Positions 12,041 through 24,220 are shown, counted from the first letter of the stretch. The stretch: 64,000 nt of DNA from Phoenix dactylifera (GCF_009389715.1 NC_052405.1:11548694-11612693), one strand, 5' to 3'. The notes: generated by a model not told the origin, from the letters alone. Program-made: numbers and translations.

Positions 12041-13930
12041 GAAGCAAGGGTGAAGGAGAGGATTCCACCTCTCCAAGGGGTCAAATTCTAATCCACACTA
12101 TATAAACCCTTAAGCTTGCCAACCCACTGTTACTATACCCTCTTAACCTCTAACACTCTAGAATACTGCGCCAGAGAACCGGGCCTTGGAGCTGGAGGCT
12201 AAAGGGATCCTGCAGCCTTAGGAGAGGAAGGAGGGACCGTGTGAAGGTGGTATTGCTCGGCTACAACCGGCCAAGGCAAGGTAAGGGTTACTGTAAATAA
12301 GGTTTTAAAGAAAGAAAAAAGGGGTGAAAAACCCCTCTGTGGGGTGTTCTCACAAGGGAGAAGACCTGCACAGGAGAGAAGACCGGCACAGGAGAGACGG
12401 GAGAAGGGCCACGGGCCGGACCTATAGGCCACGGACCGGACCTACAGGCCACGGGCCGGCCTGAGAACGGCCCAGGCCTGACGTCCACCCGGGCCGAGCT
12501 CAACCGGACTCGGCCTGCGGGTGACAGGGCACCGTAGCCACGACTGCGGCTACCCTAGGGCTCAGGGGCGGCCACGGGCCGCTGGGTCTGGCCGAGCCGG
12601 CAACAGACGCAGCCACGAGGCCACCAGCCCCAGCCAAGCCCCCACCTCTTCTCCAGCGAAGAGGTGGTGGCGTCGTTTTAGGAAAAAAAAAAGCTTACCG
12701 GACCCTTGAGGCTTCATCCTCGGACGGCGGCCTTACCTCGCCGTGGTCGGAGCAGATGAGGACCTCCCGGAGGAGATCCGGCCCCGACGCCACCTCCCGG
12801 CTCTTCTTTCCTTCTCCGGCATCAATTCGGAGAAGAGGAAGGGTCGGGCTTCCGTCCGCCGCTACCTGAGGGGAAGCTCCGCCTCGGCCGGTGGATCGAA
12901 AGAGCCTTGCCTCCCCGGTCTCCTGCAAGAGGAAAGAGAGGAGCCGAAAGGCGGCGAGGAGAGAGAAAGGGGACCGGAGGAGGAGAAGGAGGTCGGGGGT
13001 TTCAGCTGGAGCAAGGGTGAAGGAGAGGATGCCACCTCTCCAAGGTGTCAAATTCTAATCTACACTATATAAACCCTTAAGCTTGCTAACCCACTGTTAC
13101 TATACCCTCTTAACCTCTAACCCTCTGGAATACTGCACCAGAGAGCCGGACCTTGGAGCTGGAGGCTAAAGGGACCCTGCAGCCCTAGAAGAGGAAGGAG
13201 GGACAGTGCGGAGGTGGTATTGCTCAGCTACAACCAGCCAAGGCAAGGTAAGGGCTACTGTAAATAAGGTTTTAAAGTAAGAAAAAAGGGTGGAAAAACC
13301 CCTCTGTGGGGTGTTCTCATAGGGGAGAAGACCTGCACAGGGGAGATGAGAGAAGGGTCACGTCCCAGACTCACAGGCCGCTGGCCGGCCTGAGAACGGC
13401 CCAGGCCCGACGTCCACTCGGACCGAGCCCAACCAGACTTGGCCTGCGGGTGACAGGGCACCGCAGCCCCGGCTGCGGCTACCCTAAGGCTCAGGGGCGG
13501 CCACGGGCCGCCGGGTCTGGCCGAGCCGGCAACAGACGCGGCCACGAGGCCGCTAGCACCAGCCGAGCCCCCACCTCTTCTCCGGCGAAGAGGTGGTGGC
13601 GTCGTTTTAGGAAAAAAAAAAGCTTACCAGACCCTTGAGGCTTCATCCTCGGACGACGGCCTTACCTCGCCGTGGTCGGAGCAGATGAGGACCTCCCGGA
13701 GGAGATCCGGCCCCGACGCCACCTCCCGGCTCTTCTCTCCTTCTTCGGCATCACTTCGGAGAAGAGGAAGGGTCGGGCTTCCGTCCGTCGCTGCCTGAGG
13801 GGAAGCTCTACCTCGGCCGGTGGATCGAAGAAGCCTTGCCTCGCTGGTCTCCTGCAAGAGGAAAGAGAGGAGCCGAAAGGCGGCGAGGAGAGAGGAGGAG
13901 GAGGAGGAGGCCGGGGGTTTCAGCCGGAGC
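12041..13930 (+). repeat. Tandem duplication of about 0.95 kb inside the gypsy 5' LTR
   Basis: The segment from AGGGTGAAGGAGAGGAT (about 12050) through a GC-rich, GAGGA-rich tract restarts at about 13014. The join at 13005-13015 brings a GGAGC(A/G)AGGG-like sequence next to its look-alike, suggesting slippage or unequal exchange at short homology. The 3' LTR has one copy only (from about 19930). Confidence 0.8.
12098..12107 (+). promoter_or_regulatory. Gypsy LTR TATA box, first copy
   Basis: CTATATAAAC precedes a stretch likely to hold the LTR transcription start. Equivalent boxes lie at 13066-13073 and 15968-15975 in the same LTR and at 19983-19990 in the 3' LTR. Confidence 0.55.
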
Positions 13931-15089
13931 AGCGAGGGCTTCGGTGGAGACGAAGGAGAGAACGAGAGAGAGGGAGAGATCGGAGGAGAGAAAGAGGCGC
14001 GGGAGACGAAGAGGCCGAAGCCTCTGGAAGAACCCAGAACGCCTTTAAGCGGGCTGGGCCCAAATAACTTGAAACGGCTTTGATAAACCCAATAAAATTT
14101 GGACTGAGCCCAATTGAATGAAATGGACTAAATTCAAGCCCAAATAGCATCGGGTCTGAACTTAACTGAGCCTGAACGAACCCAATTAAGCAAATTGGGT
14201 TAAATCCGAACCCAATTAAGCTCAATTGAGCTGGGTCCAAACCCTATTCATGCTATGTTAATCTCAGCAGGCCCAATTAATTTTAAATCAGGCCCCGATC
14301 AAGTCCAATTAAATTGGCAGAAGGCCAAATTGGCTAGAAAAAGCTGGACTTAATCATAAATCAGGCCCAATCCTTTTATTAAAAGCCCAATTAAACCATA
14401 TGGACCCAAATTGGCTTTAATTGAACCCCCAAAGGCTTCAAATTGGGTAAATTGAATTAGGCTAAGATCCTTGGATGGGATTCAAGCAAGTCCATAATAA
14501 GATGGGCTAAAATTTATAATAAATAAATAGAGAATAACATGATTCCTATGATGTGATTTTAGGTGATTAAAGATTTGTCACCTGAACTTAAGAAATTGGA
14601 TAACGAACTTCTGTAAGTAACCTGTCCTAATCCTATTATGAATCATGTCATGTTTATTAATATTTTCTAAGTATTATTCAGGTATATGCTTCATGTATGA
14701 TATGTTATGAAAAGTAAGTAACTTGCCTTAATCTTTTATGGATCATGTTATGTTTATACCTTCTTACATGAATTAACAAGTATAAATTATTTATTCTCAT
14801 CTTGTTGAATCATGTATGCAAGTAGCTTGTTCTTTAATCTTAATATGAATCATGCAAGCATCATGTTTATTAAGATTTTTCGAGGTATTATTCATATACA
14901 TACTTCATGTATGGCATATTATGAAAAGCAAGTAAAATGCCTGATTTCATAATTTATGGTTATGCATGCATCATGTTTATACTAATTTTAAAGTAATCAT
15001 GCATGCAAATTATTATAGTAAATTGCATCTTGTTATGTGTACTGCTTGCGAGAGGTACTATGGGATCTTGATGCTATGGGCTGAATGCA

Positions 15090-15360
15090 ACTGAGCCGGC
15101 CTTGCCAGTGGCCGAGAATGACTGAGCCGGCCCCGCCAGTAGCTGATACAAAACTGAGCTGGCCCCGTCAGTGACCGTTAATGAATTCGTCCTAGCATCC
15201 AAGAGGTACTACTTGCAAGAAGTACTATTAATGAGCTCAAAGATACTACTGATTGAATGCAACTGAGCTAGCCTTACCAGTGGCCGAGAATAACTGAGCC
15301 GGCCCCGCCAGTGGCTGATAAAAAACTGAGCTGGCCCCGCCAGTGGCCGATAATGACTTC
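15090..15360 (+). repeat. GC-rich CTGAGC(C/T)GGCC repeats in gypsy LTR
   Basis: Short units of the type ACTGAGCCGGCCCCGCCAGT recur at about 15090, 15120, 15155, 15260, 15292 and 15325, spaced about 30-40 bp within two clusters. The same array is in the 3' LTR at 22095-22330, with one unit fewer in its first cluster. Confidence 0.75.
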
Positions 15361-16119
15361 GCAGTAGCATCCGAGAGTATGGACCACGACATGTCGGGGG
15401 TACAGTTTTCACAATATATGTATATATATTTATGAAAATTTTTGTTGACATAAAACACTGATTTGTTTACTCAGTATGAATACTTTTTCATGATGAATTA
15501 TTAGATAGTATACATGTCAGCTTCTCAAATCCCGTTAAAACATGTTTAGCGTTTATAGTTGATCCGACGAGATTATGCAGGATTACTTATTAAGCCGTTT
15601 AGCTCATACCTATTTATTTACAATTTTCTTTCAGATAATGTAATGTCTGGGCCCAATACAAACCGGGCCCAATGCTTTTAGGGCCCAGTTGGAGAGCATT
15701 TGGGCCAGGTGGTTAGTGGGCCATACTGGCCCATGGAGAGCAGCCCATGAAGGGCTGCCATCTCCCGCCTAAGGGCTGAAAGGACAGGACCCCAGCTGGC
15801 CATCGGAGAGAAGGCCTTAACCATGCAAAACGGGAGCCCGCCACCTCTTCACCCTCGGTTAAAGGAGAACTAAGCCGGCCTGAAGAGGGAGGGGCAGCCG
15901 GTGGCTCCTGGAGTAAGGGTGAAGGAGAAGATGCCACCTCTTCAAGGGGTCAAATCCTAATCCACACTATATAAACTTAAGCCTGCTAACCCACTGTTAC
16001 TATACCCTCTTAACCTCTAACCCTCTGGAATACTGCATCAGAGAGCCGGACCTTGGAGCTGGAGGCTAAAGGGACCCTGCAGCCCTAGGAGAGGAAGGAG
16101 GGACCGTGCGGAGGTGGTA

Positions 16120-17005
16120 CTTCTCTGCTAGAGTTCAAGAAGACAGATTCAAAGAATGCCTTTGAGAGGCAATGAATGACGATGTCTTGCGCTAGTCTGA
16201 ATCCTACACAGAAGGAGAGTCCGTCTTTGAATCCTACCTTGGACTCACTACAAATCTCGAACTAGCGATTGCCTAGACTCTCGGATCTTCTGTCTCAAGT
16301 GAAAGGTCTTTCGATAGGCTTTGCTCTTAAGAGGGGAAATCGACTGAATCAATCTTCTTGATGGTGTAGCCGAAGTCTGATTGATTGACGAATGGAAGCT
16401 AACCTGTCCCTGAGGTTGAGTTCGTCAAAGCCTATTGTGAAGTTGGAGCGCACTGACCTTCAGAGCAAAAACGAGTGCATGATGGATCATTCATTCATCT
16501 TCGCTTTCTCTCCCTCCCAATAATGAACCTTTTTCTTCCCTTTCACTTTTCATCTTGAGGTGGTGACAAGTAGGAGTTAGGAATTCAACCGACTTTTGAC
16601 TGCCATGAATCGCATCACTTCTCTTTGAGTGAAGTGAAGGATGAGGGCCCACCTGAATCAGAAGACCAACCAAGTCGAAGAAAGTAGGTTTGTCTCCACC
16701 GACCACAGATGAATGCCGGCTCAGGAAGGAAGAAGAAGGTGACTCTTGATGCCTTGCAGACGTATGATCCCCTAATCATGATCTGCCCTCATCCGATCTT
16801 GATAAAATCGTTCTTGGTCATCTTCCTCTTTGTTCTTGTGCATGACTTGAGACAGACTTCTTCTCGATGGCATTGGAGCGACTTGATGGTCAAATAGCAG
16901 TCTGAGCGGCCATTCTCTTTCTGGCTGTTGTGACAGGTGAAGTGGGCAGCAAGTTTTGCTTGTCTGTCAAAGCCGGGAATCACAAGGGGTAGGTAGGCAA
17001 GGAGG
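16120..17005. other. Unrelated insert in the gypsy 5' LTR, possible organelle DNA
   Basis: LTR similarity stops at GAGGTGGTA (about 16119) and resumes at 17006. The 886 bp between have no counterpart elsewhere in the window. Composition is balanced, with many TCTTC/GAAGA words and no long frame, resembling plant mitochondrial intergenic DNA in style. That is an impression, not a match. It could equally be captured host sequence. Confidence 0.4.
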
Positions 17006-17408
17006 ATAGTATACATGTCAGCTTCTCAAACCCTGTTAAAACATGTTTAGCATTTATAGTTGATCCGATGAGATTATGCAGGATTACTTATTGAGTCGTG
17101 TAGCTCATACCCGTTTATTTATATTTTTCTTTCAGATCCTCACCAGTGATCGCCATCAGATGCATTTTTCTTTTGCAACAGGGCTTCTTTATTTTTGGGT
17201 GAAACATACATACTTTTGTATACATAAACTATATAGAAGTTCTGTATTTTGTATCAACCAACAAGTTGTACTGCACTTATTTTAATATATGAAAGTTTGA
17301 CTGCTTTTGGCTACCTGTTACCCTTGTATGAAGCTGCGTGCTATTGTGGGCGATAGTCGGCAATAGCACAGCCGTATCACGGATTCGGATCCGGAGCGTG
17401 ACATCTTG

Positions 17409-17420
17409 TGGTATCAGAGC
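17409..17420 (+). other. Gypsy primer binding site (tRNA-iMet)
   Basis: TGGTATCAGAGC lies 5 bp after the LTR end at 17403. It is the standard complement of the initiator-Met tRNA 3' end used by plant retrotransposons. Confidence 0.92.
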
Positions 17421-17564
17421 CCTAGGTAAAACAAAAAAATAACCATAAAATATCTGGGGTAATGGGTAGTTAAGAATATTATAGCTTATAGGGATTGTCG
17501 TAATATGTTAGTTTATTGTAATCTTATTTTAAAATTTTGACTGCTAGGTGACCATTAAGAAGAT

Positions 17565-18480
17565 ATGGACGACGATAGGACACCACCCTCTCTAGAGCCT
17601 AGCTATCAGTCAGTCTCCCAGGATTCTCCACGTTCTATAACAAGTCAAGCAGATCTGGTCGGGGTATACCAGTTGATGGCATAGCCGCTCCAACAACAGC
17701 AGCAGATGTAGTTGGCTGCTATACAATTGGCAGATTCCTACTATGAGAGATTTCGCAGGCTGAACCCACCAACGTTTGATGGTGGACCCGATCCCATGGC
17801 AGCAGAAGCATGGATCAAGGAAATGGAGAAAATGTTCCGAGCGCTCCATTTTCCCGATGAAGTAATGGTCAGACTGGCTATCCTAGTGCTAAAAGGGAAT
17901 GCCGAATTTTGGTGGACGGCTATGGAAACGGCATATGCCGTCAATGGAATAACCTGGAGGGACTTTAAAAGGTTATTCCATACTCAGTACTTCCCGAACT
18001 CAGTCAGCCAGACGAAGCAAAACAAGTTTTTGGCGCTGACTCAGTCCGATCAGATGTCTGTTCTAGAGTATGCTAATAGATTTAATGAGCTAGGACGATT
18101 TTGTCCCCAGTTCATGGAGGATGAAAGAAGCAAAGTTAACCGTTTTGAGCAGGGATTGAGCTACGGGATTCGATCCCGGATATCCTCTCACTTGTTCACC
18201 AGTTATAGAGATGTGTTGGACCGAGCCTCGAAGATTGAGGCTGACTTAAGAAGGTCTGACAAAGAAAGGGCGGACCTGAAGAGACCCAGGCCAGCTGAAA
18301 GCCAGGGTGATAGGCCAAGAAATACTCAGGCCCAGAAGAGGCAGAATGGGCCATGTCCTAGCTGCGACAAACAACACAGTGGGCCCTGTTTGTAGAAAGT
18401 TGGGGCCTATTTTACCTGCGGGCAGACGGGACATATGGCGCGCGACTGCCCGAGCCGAAGAAAGAATGAGCCCAGACCCT
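17565..18480 (+). pseudogene. Gypsy gag with zinc knuckle, broken
   Basis: The frame starts at ATG 17565 and shows the Retrotrans_gag signature: FDGGPDPMAAEAWIKEMEK, LKGNAEFWWTAMET, FKRLFHTQYFP, SVLEYANRFNELGRFCPQ. Two TAG codons near 17680-17712 stand where CAG would fit, and a third ends the frame at 18393-18395. The CCHC knuckle follows as YFTCGQTGHMARDC, with the first Cys replaced by Tyr (TGT to TAT). The product in life packages retroelement RNA; this copy cannot make a full protein. Confidence 0.88.
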
Positions 18481-19180
18481 CTGCATTGGAGGACCAGAGG
18501 CCGAGGAGCAACTCTCAAGTCTTCGCCCTAACTCAGGATGTCAGTGCTAACGATCGAGTGGTGACAGGTACATTACCCGTCAACTCGGTTGATGCCTCTA
18601 TTCTATTTGATTCTGGTTTTGCGCATTCTTTCATGACAGCTAGTCTTTCCAGACAATTACACCATACACTTGAGAAATTAGAAGAACCATTGCATGTCGC
18701 CACACCCCTTCAGAAAACAGTAATTGTTGACACTAAATACAAGAACTGCATAATTCAATCAGGGAAAAGAGAATTAGAGACAAATTTTCTACAACTCAAC
18801 ATGCAAGACTTTAATATCATTTTGGGAATGGACTGGATGTCTCAGTACCACACCCATATTGACTGTTACAATAAAAAAGTGGTATTCCGGATGCCTGGAG
18901 AACAAAAGTTCTTTCTGGGCGACACACCCCTTCAAGGTATTTCAACACTGCATTTTATTTCCGCTTTGAAAGCCAAAAAGGCGCTAAGAAAGGGGTGTAC
19001 GGCTTATCTGGCATGGTAACGGATACCCAAGAAGAGATCAAACTAGAAGATATTCCAGTAGTCAGGAAAATACTCGGATGTTTTTCTGATAAGTTACCGG
19101 GATTACCCCCTGACCGAGAGATTGAATTCACCATCGATCTCGTACCAAAAATGGGACCAATTTTCCAAGGCTCTTGCTGA
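18481..19180 (+). pseudogene. Gypsy protease and reverse transcriptase stub
   Basis: An aspartic protease (RVP_2 type) is visible: VNSVDASILFDSGFAHSFM with the catalytic DSG (usual DSGA here DSGF), then ILGMDWMSQYH and IDCYNKKVVFR. A TAA ends the frame at 19017-19019. Another frame resumes with the reverse transcriptase leader ([20 protein letters not shown]). It stops near 19180, where the seven or so residues expected before AELRELK are deleted. The palm and finger domains of the polymerase are missing altogether. Confidence 0.85.
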
Positions 19181-19620
19181 GCTAAGGGAACTGAAATTTT
19201 TGGAAGAGAACTTTGTCTTTCTAAAAATTTCTTTTTCGAAGGGTGTTACCCGATTTGGGCGACATGGCAAATTGGGTCCTCGCTACATCGGTCCATTTGA
19301 GGTTCTTGCAAGAGTAGGCAAGGTTGCCTACAAGTTGGCCTTGCCTCCAGAGTTGTCAGGCGTACATGATGTTTTTCATGTCTCTCTACTACAGAGGTAC
19401 ATCCCGGATCCCAGCCATATGGTGCCATATGAACCTCTGCAAATAAATGAAGATTTGACACATGAGGAGGTTCCCCTGCGCATCGTTGATAGAAAAGAAT
19501 AAATACTCCGAAGGCGCACCATTCCCTACATTAAAATCCAGTGGACCAATCACACTAAAAGAAAAGCTACCTGGGAACTAGAAGAAGAGATGCGTCAGTG
19601 TTAACCCCAGCTCTTTGAGA
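19181..19620 (+). pseudogene. Gypsy integrase C-terminal tail after internal deletion
   Basis: Directly after the reverse transcriptase stub the sequence jumps to the extreme C-terminus of pol: [50 protein letters not shown], ending in WELEEEMR, a chromodomain-like tail of the Tekay/Del lineage. A TAA interrupts it at 19501. The missing middle (most of the polymerase, RNase H, zinc-binding and catalytic integrase) is about 2.5-3 kb by family comparison. Confidence 0.85.
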
Positions 19621-19657
19621 ATTGAGGTATGTTTAATTTCGAGAACGAAATTTATTT

Positions 19658-19670
19658 AAGGAGGGAAGAA
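19658..19670 (+). other. Gypsy polypurine tract
   Basis: AAGGAGGGAAGAA abuts the 3' LTR start (TGCAATGTCC at 19671), the expected plus-strand primer. Confidence 0.88.
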
Positions 19671-22600
19671 TGCAATGTCCGGGCCCAATGCTTTTAGGGT
19701 CCAGTTGGAGAGTATATGGGCCATGTGGTTAGTGGGACATACTAGCCCATGGAGAGTAGCCCATGAAGGGCTGCCATCTTCCGCCTAAAGGCTAAAAGGA
19801 CAGGACCCCAGCTGGCCATCGGAGAGAAGGCCTTAACCATGCAAAACGGGAGCCCGCCACCTCTTCACCCTCGGCTAAAGGAGAATTGAGCTGGCCTGAG
19901 GAGGGGGGGCAGATGGTGGCTCCCGGAGTAAGGGTGAAGGAGAGGATGCCACCTCTCCAAGGGGTCAAATTCTAATCTACACTATATAAACCCTTAAGCT
20001 TGCTAACCCACTGTTACTATACCCTCTTAACCTCTAACCCTCTGGAATACTGCACCAGAGAGCCGGACCTTGGAGCTGGAGGCTAAAGGGACCCTGCAGC
20101 CCTAGGAGAGGAAGGAGGGATAGTGCGGAGGTGGTATTGCTCAGCTACAACCAGCCAAGGCAAGGTAAGGGCTACTGTAAATAAGGTTTTAAAGTAAGAA
20201 AAAAGGGTGGAAAAACCCCTCTGTGGGGTGTTCTCATAGGGGAGAAGACCTGCACAGGGGAGAAGACCGGCACAGGGGAGACGAGAGAAGGGCCACGTGC
20301 CGGACTCACAGGCCGCTGGCCGGCCTGAGAACGGCCCAGGCCCGACGTCCACTCGGACCGAGCCCAACCGGATTTGGCCTGCGGGTGACAGGGCACCGCA
20401 GCCCCGGCTGCGGCTACCCTAAGGCTCAGGGGTGGCCACGGGCCGCCGGGTCTGGCCGAGCCGGCAACAGACGCGGCCCCGAGGCCGCCAGCCCCAGCTG
20501 AGCCCCCACCTCTTCTCCGGGGAAGAGGTGGTGGCTCCGTTTTAGGGGAAAAAAAAAGAAAAAGCAAAAGCTTACCGGACCCTTGAGGCTTCATCCTCGG
20601 ACGGCGGCCTTACCTTGCCGTGGTCGGAGCAGATAAGGACCTCCCGGAGGAGATCCGGCCCCGACGCCACCTCCCGGCTCTTCTCCTCTTCTCCGGCATC
20701 ACTTCGGAGAAGAGGAAGGGTCGGCCTTCTGTCCGCCGCTGCCCGAGGGGAAGCTGCGCCTCGGCCGGTGGATCGAGGGAGCCTTGCCTCCCCGGTCGCC
20801 TACAAGAGGAAAAAGAGGAGCCGGAAGGCGGCGAGGAAAGAGGAAGAGGACCGGAGGAGGAGGAGGAGGAGGAGGCCGGGGGTTTTGGCCAGAGCGATGA
20901 GGGCTTCGGTGGAGACAAAGGAGAGAACGAGAGCGAGGGAGAGATCGGAGGAGAGAGAGAGGCGCGGGATATGAAGAGGCCGAAGCCTCTGGAAGAACCC
21001 AGAATGCCCTTAAGCGGGCTAGCCTAACGGGTCGGATCCAGATTCCGATCTGAAACCCGTTAGGCCCAAATAATTTGAAACGGGTTTGATAAACTCAATA
21101 AAATTTGGACCGAGCCCAATTGAATGAAATGGACTAAATTCAAGCCCAAATAGCGTCGGGTCTGAACCTAACTGAGCCTGAACGAACCCAATTAAGCAAA
21201 TTGGGTTAAATCCGAACCCAATTAAGCTCAATTGAGTAGGGTCCAAATCCTATTCATGCTATGTTAATCTCAGCAGGCCCAATTAATTTTAAATCAGGCT
21301 CCGATCAAGTCCAATTAAATTGGCAGAAGGCCAAATTGGCTAGAAAAGGCTGGACTTAATCATAAATCAGGCCCAACCCTTTTATTAAAAGCCCAGTTAA
21401 ACCATATGGACCCAAATTGGCTTTAATTGAACCCCAAAGTCTTCAAATTGGATAAATTGAATTAGGCTAAGATCCTTGGATGGGATCCAAGCAAGTCCAT
21501 AATAAGATGGGCTAAATTTTATAATAAATAAATAGAGAATAACATGATTCCTATGATGTGATTTTAGGTGATTAAAGATTTGTCACCTGGACTTAAGAAA
21601 TTGGATAACGAATTTCTGTAAGTAACCTGTCCTAATCCTATTATGAATCATGTCATGTTTATTAATATTTTCTAAGTATTATTCAGGTATATGCTTCATG
21701 TATGATATGTTATGAAAAGTAAATAACTTGCCTTAATCTTTTATGGATCATGTTATGTTTATACCTTCTTACATGAATTAACAATTATAAATTATTTATC
21801 CTCATCTTGTTGAATCATGTATGCAAGTAGCTTGTTCTTTAATCTTAATATGAATCATGCAAGCATCATGTTTATTAAGATTTTTCGAGGTATTATTCAT
21901 ATACATACTTCATGTATGGCATATTATGAAAAGCAAGTAAAATGCCTGATTTCATAATTTATGGTTATGCATGCATCATGTTTATACTGATTTTAAAGTA
22001 ATCATGCATGCAAATTATTATAGTAAATTGCATCTTGCTATGTGTACTGCTTGCGAGAGGTACTATGGGCTCTTGATGCTATGGGCTGAATGCAACTGAG
22101 CCGGCCCCGCCAGTGGCTGATACAAAACTGAGCTGGCCCCGTCAGTGACCGTTAATGAATTCGTCCTAGCATCCAAGAGGTACTACTTGCAAGAGGTACT
22201 ATTAATGAGCTCAAAGATGCTACTGATCGAATGCAACTGAGCTAGCCTTGCCAGTGGCCGAGAATGACTGAGCCGACCCCGCCAGTGGCTGATAAAAAAC
22301 TGAGCTGGCCCCGCCAGTGGCCAATAACGACTTCGCAGTAGCATCTGAGAGTATGGACCACGGCATGTCGGAGGTACAGTTTTCACAATATATATATATA
22401 TATTTATGAAAATTATTGTTGACATAAAATACTGATTTGTTTACTCACTATGAATACTTTATCATGATGAATTATTAGATAATATCCATGTCGGCTTCTC
22501 AAACCCTGTTAAAACATGTTTAGTATTTATAGTTAATCCGATGAGATTATGCAGGATTACTTACTGAGCCATGTAGCTCATACCCGTTTATTTACATTTT

Positions 22601-22875
22601 TCTTTTAGATCCTCACCAGTGATCGCCATGAGACGCATTTTTCTTTTGCAACAAGGCTTCTTTATTTTTGGGTGAAACATACATACTTTTGTATACATAA
22701 ACTATATAGAAGTTCTGTATTTTGTATCAACCAACAGGTTGTACTGCACTTATTTTAATATATGAAAGTTTGACTCTTTTGGCTACCTATTACCCTTGTA
22801 TGAGGCTGCGTGCTATTGTGGGCGGTAGTCGGCAATAGCACGGTCATGTCACGGATCCGGATCCGGGGCGTGACA
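19671..22875 (+). repeat. Gypsy 3' LTR, 3.2 kb
   Basis: It starts TGCAATGTCCGGGCCC and ends GGGGCGTGACA. It contains a TATA box at 19983, GC-rich GAGGA tracts, and several imperfect GCCCAATTAA-type words (about 21100-21450). It lacks both enlargements of the 5' LTR and so probably shows the ancestral structure. Confidence 0.92.
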
Positions 22876-22880
22876 CTTTA

Positions 22881-23714
22881 ATTGGGAAACACTGTCCCCA
22901 CCATTTTTCTTTAATTTTATGCTAGGATCATATGGGGTGCTAACTGGCTTGCAATTTTCGTAACCAAATTTCTTTAACACCTTTTCAACATAGTGAGATT
23001 GACTCAGAACAATCTCATTTTATGTCCTTATAATTTTGATTCCTAAGATTACTTTAGCTAACCCTAGATCTTTCATCTCAAAATTGTCACTTAAGTATTT
23101 TTTTTACTTCTAAAATTGTGACATGTTTACTACCAAAAATTAAAATATCATCTACGTATAAACATAGGATAATAATAGACCTATCAAATATTTTCCAATA
23201 TATATTTATATTAGTCCCAAATTTTAAAGCCATATGATAAAGTGACTTGGTCAAACTTTTCATGCCACTGTTTAGGAGCTTGTTTTAATCAATAAAAGAA
23301 TTTGACTAGCTTACACACTTTATTCTCTTGACCAGAAACTACAAAACCTTCTAGTTGTTCCACATAAATTTCTTCATCTAACTCGCCATTAGGAAAGGCG
23401 GTTTTCACATCCATTTGATGGATTTCAAGTTTATATAATGCTGCCAATGCTATAAGCACTCGAATTATGGTTATCTTAGTGACTGGAGAATAAGTGTCAA
23501 AATAATCCATTCCTTTTCTTTGACTAAAATCTTTAGCAACTAATCCAGCTTTGTATTTTTCAATAGATCCATCAAGATTTTGTTTCATTTTAAAGACCCA
23601 TTTGCATCCTAGTGGTCTAGACCCCGGAGGTAAGTCGGTCAACACCCATGTACTGTGTGAAAAGATTGATTCCCATGTCACTTTTAATGGCTTCCTCCCA
23701 TAGAGGTGCATCAC
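22881..23714 (-). pseudogene. Copia reverse transcriptase, N-terminal and middle part
   Basis: The open part (23289-23714) contains LPPGSRPLGCKWVFKMK, KARLVAKDFSQ-like (here KAGLVAKDF), DTYSPVTKITIIRVLIALAA and IHQMDVKTAFPNGELDEEIY. Left of 23289 the frame decays with stops, but LKQAPKQWHEKF and a remnant of the YVDD region (around 23100-23160) are readable. It joins 11770 once the gypsy element and one target copy are removed. Confidence 0.88.
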
Positions 23715-24220
23715 TAAATTTCATCGCTTCAACATATGTCAAAGGTTCATCTTCAACAAGGAATGTGTAAAAGTCATCTCCTAGGTTTTTTCTCTATCCT
23801 AGGTCTCTTGCTCCGTCTAAGTTCGACTTTGGGTTCTATTTCAGTGTTATCATTTTATGATTTAGAGGATTCTCATATTTCTAACTTTCTTTTTTCTTTT
23901 ATAGGAAACACATTCTCATAAAATACTACATCATCCAATTCCTTAATAATATTTGGTGTAATGTCAGGTACATCTGATCGTACTACTAAGAAACGGTATG
24001 CGCTACTATTTTCCGCGTACCTTATGAAAACTGTATCAAAAGTCTTAGGAGGCAATTTAGTCATCTTGCTAGAGTTAATTTTAACTTTTGCAAGACAACC
24101 CCAAACTTTGAAATAGTTTAGACTAGGTTTTCTACCCCACCATAACTCATATGGTGTTTTCTGGTTATCTTTAAATGGTGTACAGTTAAGTATTTTACAT
24201 GCTAAAATTAGAGCTTCACC

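Larger units (their letters stand above)
11771..17403 (+). repeat. Gypsy 5' LTR, expanded to 5.6 kb
   Basis: It matches the 3.2-kb 3' LTR but contains two enlargements. Roughly 12041-13009 is tandemly duplicated at 13010-13930. At about 15639 a second LTR head (15640-16119), an unrelated block (16120-17005) and a repeat of the 130-bp segment 15509-15638 (at 17007-17137) are added before the normal LTR end. TATA-like boxes therefore occur three times. Confidence 0.85.
11771..22875 (+). mobile_element. Ty3-gypsy (Tekay/Del-like) retrotransposon, pol deleted, nested in copia
   Basis: The boundaries are exact. The LTR starts TGTAACGTCC at 11771 and ends TGACA at 22875, and CTTTA occurs at 11766-11770 and 22876-22880 as a 5-bp target duplication. 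Order: 5' LTR 11771-17403, tRNA-iMet primer site 17409-17420, gag, zinc knuckle, protease, a stub of reverse transcriptase, the integrase C-terminal tail, polypurine tract, 3' LTR 19671-22875. The long LTR, the initiator-Met primer site and the [15 protein letters not shown] tail point to the Tekay/Del lineage. The internal region is only 2.3 kb, where a full element has about 5 kb, so it cannot move by itself. LTR divergence looks like about 2% in the stretch compared. Confidence 0.93.

Noticed and set aside
12521-14083. Several open frames of 60-130 codons in the gypsy 5' LTR, on both strands (e.g. 12743-13072, 13672-14067, 13255-13545)
   Set aside because: They arise from GC-rich, GAGGA-repeat DNA, recur in every LTR copy and match no protein family.
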